DNA of 64,000 nucleotides from Candidatus Gastranaerophilales bacterium (GTDB lineage Bacteria > Cyanobacteriota > Vampirovibrionia > Gastranaerophilales > Gastranaerophilaceae): contig CALVBU010000009.1 of NCBI GenBank assembly GCA_944325875.1, forward strand, positions 1-64,000, read 5' to 3'. The notes beneath the pieces were generated by a model. The model worked only from the letters and a program-made list of their open reading frames with translations. It made no database searches and had not been told where the DNA came from. The position numbers and the translations under genes were made by a program. This document shows, one piece after another, positions 58,989 through 64,000 of this stretch; the first letter of the stretch is position 1; the number at the start of each line of letters is the position of its first letter.

Positions 58989-60095
58989 ATGTCGTTGTTT
59001 GGTTCATTTAAAAATATTGACAACCATAAGGTTATTACTATTTTAGGTATAAAGATAAAAATTAACTTATATCTATGGCGGAGTTTTATGGGGTATAAAT
59101 CTCCTTTTAGGATACCTTTTGGGGTAGCTATCCGTTATAAATCTTTTTTACCAAGGGTAGAGTTTTTTGCTCATTATTGCCGTAGGCCAAATTATGACTT
59201 TAATGGTGATAAATTTGAATCAGATTATAATAAATTAACTGCTGGGCTTGATGATGCGAGTCTTTCAAACGTTAATAATGTAGTTTCTATATATAAAAAA
59301 TATCAGGAATTATTTAATAAAAAAAGCATTTCTGCAAAAGAATTAGGAGAATATATCAGTTTAATTAATCCAACTGAAGAGGAACTTACTGCTGTTGAGC
59401 GTGATTGTTATTCAAAAATAAATGTGATTAATTCAAATGAATATCAGTTTGGTATGTATAAGTTGCCAATTAATCATTTTGAATCAAGTGTATTTTATCA
59501 TCGTCATAGTATAGATGTGCTTAATTCTCTGAGTGTAATCAAAGAAAAATGTATAATTGATGTAGGTGGTTTTATTGGTGATTCAGCTTTAGTGTTTTCG
59601 CCTTATACAAATAAAAAGATATATTCATTTGAGGCTTCTCCTGAGAATTTTTATTTAATGCAAAAAACTATTGCGATGAATGATTTGAAAAATGTTATTC
59701 CTGTACAGTTAGCTTTAGGGGCAAATGTTGATGAAAAACTTTATTTATCCGGAGCAGGGTCTTGTACTGTTATTGATACGGATGAAGAAAAAAATAAAAG
59801 TAGTTTATTTTCGATTGCTTCTACAACTTTAGATGATTATGTTCAAAAAAATAATTTAGATGTAGGCTTGATAAAAGTTGATATAGAAGGGTATGAACAA
59901 GAGTTTTTGAAAGGTGCAGAAAATACTATTAAAACGCAAAAGCCGGCTTTATTAATAAGTATATACCATAAGCCTGAAGATTATTTGTATATAAAACCAT
60001 TAATTGAGTCGTGGAATTTAGGATATAAATTTAGAGTAATATGCCCACCGGAAAATCGACTTTTTGAAACTTTATTAGTCGCCGAAGTTGTATAG
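58989..60095 (+). CDS. FkbM-family methyltransferase domain protein
   Basis: A 368-residue protein. Residues about 190-360 form a SAM-dependent methyltransferase of the FkbM type: CIIDVGGFIGDSALVFSPY is the SAM-binding motif I, followed by YSFEASPENFYLM, LALGANVDEKLYLSG and VDIEGYEQEFLKGAENTI. Family members often methylate sugars or surface glycans. The N-terminal 180 residues carry no domain I recognise. It stands alone with its own promoter. Confidence 0.82.
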   Translation: MSLFGSFKNIDNHKVITILGIKIKINLYLWRSFMGYKSPFRIPFGVAIRYKSFLPRVEFFAHYCRRPNYDFNGDKFESDYNKLTAGLDDASLSNVNNVVSIYKKYQELFNKKSISAKELGEYISLINPTEEELTAVERDCYSKINVINSNEYQFGMYKLPINHFESSVFYHRHSIDVLNSLSVIKEKCIIDVGGFIGDSALVFSPYTNKKIYSFEASPENFYLMQKTIAMNDLKNVIPVQLALGANVDEKLYLSGAGSCTVIDTDEEKNKSSLFSIASTTLDDYVQKNNLDVGLIKVDIEGYEQEFLKGAENTIKTQKPALLISIYHKPEDYLYIKPLIESWNLGYKFRVICPPENRLFETLLVAEVV

Positions 60096-60124
60096 TTGCG
60101 TTGGTATAATAAATATGTTAATAT
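60096..60124 (+). promoter_or_regulatory. promoter of the poly-G mini-ORF
   Basis: TTGCGT, 17 bases, TAATAT, immediately after the FkbM gene stop codon. Confidence 0.5.
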
Positions 60125-60153
60125 AGATATAACTATATATGGAGATGGAAAAT

Positions 60154-60207
60154 ATGCAAAAGCTTGATTTAACAACTGTTTTCGGGGGGGGGGTAACCCT
60201 GATTTAA
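60154..60207 (+). CDS. short ORF with an internal run of ten G
   Basis: ATG at 60154 with GGAGATGG upstream opens a 17-codon frame (MQKLDLTTVFGGGVTLI). It contains ten consecutive G (60184-60193). Two further ATGs at 60139 and 60145 are in frame. A hairpin with GCCGA / TCGGC (60214-60228) follows. If the tract had eight or eleven G the frame would run about 15 codons further. It may be a slippage-controlled leader, a broken gene, or a sequencing artefact in the homopolymer. Confidence 0.35.
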   Translation: MQKLDLTTVFGGGVTLI

Positions 60208-60267
60208 GTTATAGCCGAGTTTTTCGGCGTTTTCGAGTTTTTGTAATTGTTTGAGTATATATTATTT

Positions 60268-60315
60268 AAAGTAATGTGATTTGGTTTATTAGGATGCCAA
60301 TTGTCACGTTACTTT
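60268..60315 (+). promoter_or_regulatory. 12-bp-arm hairpin before the second pilin gene
   Basis: AAAGTAATGTGA and TCACGTTACTTT are complementary apart from one G-U type pair, around a 24-base loop that itself has TGG / CCA. It is about 45 bases before the pilin ATG. It contains TGTCAC and GTTACT, words also present in the XRE operator at 51262-51297. It could be an operator, an RNA structure or a terminator of the mini-ORF transcript. Confidence 0.4.
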
Positions 60316-60361
60316 TTGTTGTTATAAAAAGTGAAACTATTAATAAAGATTGGAGGTTTTA

Positions 60362-61129
60362 ATGTCAAGGAGAAGAGGTTTTACTTTAGCAGAAGTGTTA
60401 ATTACACTTGGAGTAATTGGAGTTGTCGCTGCAATGACCTTACCTATGCTAATTCAAAATTATCAAAAAACAGTACTAAAAAGTCAGTTTAAAAAAGTTT
60501 ATGCAGAATTCTTTAATGCTATAAAATTAACTCAGTCAAAAATGGAAGCTCCAGTGTATTGTTTTTATTGGGATAAAAGCCCTTATGGTTATAATGCTGT
60601 TTGTATAGAACATAATGAATATGGATCTTGTACAAAATGGGAGACTCCAACTGGAGATAAGTTACCTTCAGATTACAATGGATTGTATTCAAATTGTAGA
60701 TCTTTTTATGATAACTTATTTGGGCAGACTTTAAAAATAGCAAATTATTGCCCTGATAATGCATTGTCAAATGGTTGTATTACAGAAGATTATCGTGGTA
60801 TCGATAAAGTAAAGACAGAAATAGATGATAGTGTTCAATATGATCCAAATTCATCTTTTAGTGATAATACAATTAAGAAAAAATCTGAGGCTTGGGTACT
60901 TGTTGATGGTACGGTATTCTTAAAGTATTGTAATAGTAAATGTACAACTCCAGTTTTTACTATTGATATAAATGGTCATAAAAAACCTAATAAATGGGGA
61001 TATGATTTGTTCTCTTTTCAATTTAAAGGTACTCCGAATGATGGTATAACAAAGCTTAATCCTTTAAATTATTATTATGAAAAGGGTGGTTTTACTACTG
61101 CACAAATGTTATTTGAGTCACATAGATAA
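60362..61129 (+). CDS. type IV pilin-like protein, second copy
   Basis: A 255-residue prepilin: RRRGFTLAEVLITLGVIGVVAAMTLPML has the basic leader, the G-F cleavage site and Glu at mature position 5. The globular part has several Cys (YCFYW, GSCTKW, NCRSF, YCPDNALSNGC) and a loop TIDINGHKKPNKWGYDLFSF, almost the same as in the pilin at 51316. The ATG at 60362 follows TTGGAGG; a TTG four codons earlier is less likely. It shares the PilC machine by inference. Confidence 0.85.
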   Translation: MSRRRGFTLAEVLITLGVIGVVAAMTLPMLIQNYQKTVLKSQFKKVYAEFFNAIKLTQSKMEAPVYCFYWDKSPYGYNAVCIEHNEYGSCTKWETPTGDKLPSDYNGLYSNCRSFYDNLFGQTLKIANYCPDNALSNGCITEDYRGIDKVKTEIDDSVQYDPNSSFSDNTIKKKSEAWVLVDGTVFLKYCNSKCTTPVFTIDINGHKKPNKWGYDLFSFQFKGTPNDGITKLNPLNYYYEKGGFTTAQMLFESHR

Positions 61130-61143
61130 ATTACTTAATATAA

Positions 61144-61172
61144 TTGCTACATGACGCCTTTTGAGATATCCT
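61144..61172 (+). promoter_or_regulatory. recN promoter, leaderless layout
   Basis: TTGCTA, 17 bases, TATCCT, six bases, ATG at 61179. The boxes match consensus in four of six positions each. No ribosome binding site is present, and I see no LexA box. Confidence 0.4.
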
Positions 61173-61178
61173 GTAAGT

Positions 61179-62831
61179 ATGATTAAGCAATTAAGACTAA
61201 AAGATTATATATTAATAGATGAATTAACTGCTAATTTTCATCAAGGTTTAAATGTTATTACAGGTGAGACAGGAGCAGGTAAGAGTATATTGATTAGTGC
61301 AATTGATCTAGCTTTTGCTCCTCGAGTCTCAAAAGATGTAATAAAAAATGGCAGGGAAAAAGCTGTAATCGAGTTAGTTATTGAAAATACAAAACATGAT
61401 TTATCTAAACTTTTCCAAGATAATGGTATTGATGATTTTGGCTCAGAAATTATTCTATCAAAGGAAATAACACAATCAGCTGTGAGAACTCGTTTGAATG
61501 GAACGTTAATTAATCAGGAGTTTCTGAAGCAGATTAAGACTTTATTTCTGGATATTCATTCACAACATCAAACCTATGTTTTTATGCAGCCCAAATACCA
61601 TATCACACTTTTGGATAATTATGCAAAAGATGTTTATGGAACACTTTTAGATGATTATAAGGATTTGTATAAAAAATATACAGATACTGAAAAACTTTTA
61701 GAAGCCGCAAGGAATTCTGCAGATACTACAGAATCACAGATTGATTTTTTGAAGTTTCAAGTAGATGAAATTGAATCTGCTGAAATTCAGTCTGAAACTG
61801 AGGATGAAGACTTGAATTCTGAGCTTGAAGTTTTAGAGAATGCTGAAAAATTAAAAGAACTTACAGGTTCTTCATATTGGGCAATCAATGGAGATGATGG
61901 TTCTATAATGGAAGCTTTAACTAAAATTAAGCAAAATATTTCAAAAGCAGCTTCTCTTGATAAAAACTTGGAAGAATCTGAACAAAATCTGGTAGATGCA
62001 ATCGAAAGACTTCGTGATGTAGGTTCTGAGTTACGTGAATATAGCCAAAATCTCGATAATGATACAGAAAGACTTAATGAAATTCAAGAAAGGTTATTCC
62101 TGTTAGATAAGTTGAAACGTAAATACGGCGGAACCTTAGAGGATGTCTTGAATACTTATAAAAAGCTTTCTGAGGAACTTTCAGGAATTGAATTTTCTAC
62201 AAAAAATATAGAGGAGTTAGAAAAAGAACTTTCTTTATTAAAAAATGAATTAACTGCTCAGGCAGAAAAGATTACAGAAAAAAGGATAGATTATGCCAAA
62301 GTCCTTTCTGTTTATATTCAAGAAAAGCTAGAACATCTAGAATTGCCAAAAGCTCGTTTTGAAATTTCTGTAACACCAAAAGAATTATCTCCAGATGGTG
62401 CGGATAATGTTGAATTTTTGATTTCAACTAACGTGTCAGAGGATTTAAAACCTCTTGCAAAAGTTGCATCAGGTGGTGAAATCTCCAGAGTAATGCTAGC
62501 TATCAAGTCTATTTTTGCTCAATCTGATGATATTGATACTGTTATTTTTGATGAAATCGATACAGGAATTTCAGGGAAAGCTTCTCAAAGTGTTGCTGAT
62601 GAAATAAAAGAATTGGCGAAGTATCATCAAATTATATTGATTACGCATCAGCCGATTATTGCATCAAAAGCTGATAAGCATTTTTATGTAAGAAAATCTC
62701 AAGATGATGAGACAAAAGTTGAGGTATATGTCCTTACCGGGGATAATAGAATAAAGGCGCTTGCAGAGCTTGCGGGTGGAGATATTAATGAACAATCTAT
62801 AGAGTTTGCTAAATCTTTGATTGGGGCATAA
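61179..62831 (+). CDS. recN: DNA repair protein RecN
   Basis: An SMC-like ATPase that helps repair double-strand breaks. The N-terminus has MIKQLRLKDYILIDELTANFHQGLNVITGETGAGKSIL with Walker A GETGAGKS. A long coiled-coil middle (residues about 150-370) follows, and the C-terminal KVASGGEISRVMLAIKSIFA (signature) and TVIFDEIDTGISGKASQSVA (Walker B) complete the head domain. Length 550 is normal. The ATG at 61179 begins the conserved strand; the in-frame TTG at 61161 adds six residues and is less likely. Confidence 0.95.
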   Translation: MIKQLRLKDYILIDELTANFHQGLNVITGETGAGKSILISAIDLAFAPRVSKDVIKNGREKAVIELVIENTKHDLSKLFQDNGIDDFGSEIILSKEITQSAVRTRLNGTLINQEFLKQIKTLFLDIHSQHQTYVFMQPKYHITLLDNYAKDVYGTLLDDYKDLYKKYTDTEKLLEAARNSADTTESQIDFLKFQVDEIESAEIQSETEDEDLNSELEVLENAEKLKELTGSSYWAINGDDGSIMEALTKIKQNISKAASLDKNLEESEQNLVDAIERLRDVGSELREYSQNLDNDTERLNEIQERLFLLDKLKRKYGGTLEDVLNTYKKLSEELSGIEFSTKNIEELEKELSLLKNELTAQAEKITEKRIDYAKVLSVYIQEKLEHLELPKARFEISVTPKELSPDGADNVEFLISTNVSEDLKPLAKVASGGEISRVMLAIKSIFAQSDDIDTVIFDEIDTGISGKASQSVADEIKELAKYHQIILITHQPIIASKADKHFYVRKSQDDETKVEVYVLTGDNRIKALAELAGGDINEQSIEFAKSLIGA

Positions 62832-62856
62832 ATATAAGGAAAAAAAGGGGGTATTA

Positions 62857-64000
62857 ATGGATTGTCCAAAATGCAAAATCGAGCTTGGGGTGTATAACCG
62901 TGACGGTTTGAATATTAAATATTGTAAGTCTTGCAAATCTATGTGGATTAAGTTTCCAACGTTACAAAAAATCGGAGAAATGCTAGATTTAAAGGTTCCA
63001 CTTATTAATCCGGTCGAAATGGAAACTATAAAAGTAAAAGAAGAACCAAGAATTTGTCCTGAATGTGCCAAACAAATGGATAAAGTTTATTTTAACGGTA
63101 TAGTAGTTGATAAATGCTCTGATTGTAACGGTATATTGTTTGATAATGGAGAATTATCGAAGTATTTTAATTTATTCCTTAAAAAGCCTGTAGGGGTTAT
63201 TGATAACTTGGTATTTGTCCAAAATGCATGTTCTAATTCTCTGAAAAATGATGCTAATGAATCTTATTCAAAAGAACTTGAAATTCAAAGCAAAGAAAAA
63301 GAACGTAATGTATTTTCTGTAAACGGATTTTTCATGGTTTTTGTAATGTTGATTTGGGCATTTTTCATTTGGACATTCTTTGTGTTAAATTTACCATTTA
63401 TTGCTATAATTCTTTTGATTTTATTAATTGTATCATTGCCTGGGTATAAACTTTTAAAGCCTCAAGAAGCTTTGGTTTTGACTTTCTTTGGTAAGTATAT
63501 CGGCTCTTTAAAGGGTGCAGGTTTTCATTATGTAAATCCATTTGCACAAAGTGTTACTTTTTTCCTTCCAATATCTTTAAAGGCTATGACTCTTGATAAT
63601 GGTAAACAAAAAATTAACGATGAAATGGGTAACCCTATTGAAGTTGGTATTATTGTAATTTGGGAGGTTCAAGATACTGCGAAGGCTATGTTTAATGTTG
63701 AGGATTACAAAACATTCTTGGCTGCTCAAAGTGATTCAGCTTTAAGAAATATCGTAAGAATGTATCCTTATGATTCTCCGGAAGATTCTGGTATCCAGTC
63801 ATTACGTGGAGATAGTCAAGAAATTTCTGCAAAATTAAAAGCTGAAATTCAGAAAAATGTAAGAGTTGCCGGATTAAACATTGTTGATGCTAAAATTACT
63901 CACCTTGCTTATGCTCCTGAAATTGCAGTTGCAATGCTTCAAAGACAACAGGCTGCAGCTGTCGTTGATGCTAAAAAAGCTATCGTTGAAGGTGCTGTTG
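62857..64000 (+). CDS. zinc-ribbon plus SPFH/Band 7 membrane protein (partial, runs off the window)
   Basis: An open frame from ATG 62857 continues past 64000. Two zinc-ribbon units come first: CPKCKIELG with CKSCKSMW, and CPECAKQM with CSDCNGILFDNGELS, the latter matching TFIIB-like ribbon proteins. A hydrophobic hairpin (FFMVFVMLIWAFFIWTFFVLNL, FIAIILLILLIVSLPGY) follows near residues 155-205. The rest is an SPFH domain (LLKPQEALVLTFFGKYIGSLKGAGFHYVNPF, VIWEVQDTAKAMFNVEDY, LRGDSQEISAKLKAEIQ). SPFH proteins organise membrane microdomains. The fused ribbons are unusual. AAGGGGG precedes the ATG. It follows recN by 25 bases. Confidence 0.85.
   Translation, partial: MDCPKCKIELGVYNRDGLNIKYCKSCKSMWIKFPTLQKIGEMLDLKVPLINPVEMETIKVKEEPRICPECAKQMDKVYFNGIVVDKCSDCNGILFDNGELSKYFNLFLKKPVGVIDNLVFVQNACSNSLKNDANESYSKELEIQSKEKERNVFSVNGFFMVFVMLIWAFFIWTFFVLNLPFIAIILLILLIVSLPGYKLLKPQEALVLTFFGKYIGSLKGAGFHYVNPFAQSVTFFLPISLKAMTLDNGKQKINDEMGNPIEVGIIVIWEVQDTAKAMFNVEDYKTFLAAQSDSALRNIVRMYPYDSPEDSGIQSLRGDSQEISAKLKAEIQKNVRVAGLNIVDAKITHLAYAPEIAVAMLQRQQAAAVVDAKKAIVEGAV

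Overview
This window is AT-rich chromosomal DNA from a Gram-negative-type bacterium. It is dense with short operons on both strands. No rRNA, insertion sequence, phage or CRISPR array is visible. LPS core and lipid A genes (waaA, lpxK), an MCE transport protein, a Skp-like chaperone and a TpsB-type outer-membrane translocator imply an outer membrane. A trimeric bifurcating-type [FeFe]-hydrogenase (hydABC) implies fermentation. A PDZ/radical SAM DUF512 protein, an RNase E/G with a basic tail, and many unrecognised proteins sharing a short I/V-x-F-x-G motif fit a non-photosynthetic relative of the Cyanobacteria, most likely gut Gastranaerophilales (Melainabacteria/Vampirovibrionia). That placement is inferred from gene content, not from a phylogeny.

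Layout. 0-9.7 kb: waaA and folK diverge from back-to-back promoters, followed by an HI0933-family flavoprotein, an unknown protein preceded by a structured leader RNA, two tandem GT-C membrane glycosyltransferase paralogues and a small SprA-like zincin. 9.7-19.4 kb: tRNA-Glu, clpC, pilC, a TPR protein, pth, an HTH protein, a surface-polysaccharide pair (GT2 and pyruvyl transferase), a permease and tRNA-Lys. 19.4-29.8 kb: an unassigned structured RNA, a 1060-residue membrane-tailed glycogen-synthase-like protein, a nucleoside transporter, bioA-bioD, TpsB and Skp. 29.8-34 kb: hydABC. 34-47 kb: nth, lpxK, MCE, lytic transglycosylase, HD-GYP, panE, RNase E/G and a large radical SAM protein. 47-54 kb: BlaI- and PadR-type regulators, DUF512, an XRE regulator diverging from a pilin-like gene, glnA, and a 200-bp sequence present twice that looks like a duplicated small RNA. 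54-64 kb: GH38 mannosidase, a small flagellar-type cassette (FliJ, FliK, hook/rod protein), an FkbM methyltransferase, a poly-G mini-ORF, a second pilin, recN and a zinc-ribbon/SPFH protein cut by the window end.

How the parts connect. Envelope building is spread across waaA, lpxK, the MCE protein, Skp, TpsB, both GT-C proteins and the GT2/pyruvyl pair. PilC and the two pilin-like proteins point to a type IV pilus or competence machine. The most unusual material is non-coding: the duplicated element before glnA, a leader with competing terminator and antiterminator arms at 4.6-4.8 kb, a structured RNA before tRNA-Lys, and a recurring promoter layout in which the -10 box lies six bases from ATG, suggesting leaderless mRNAs. 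All of these were found by reading the sequence by eye; none has been tested by folding software or database search.
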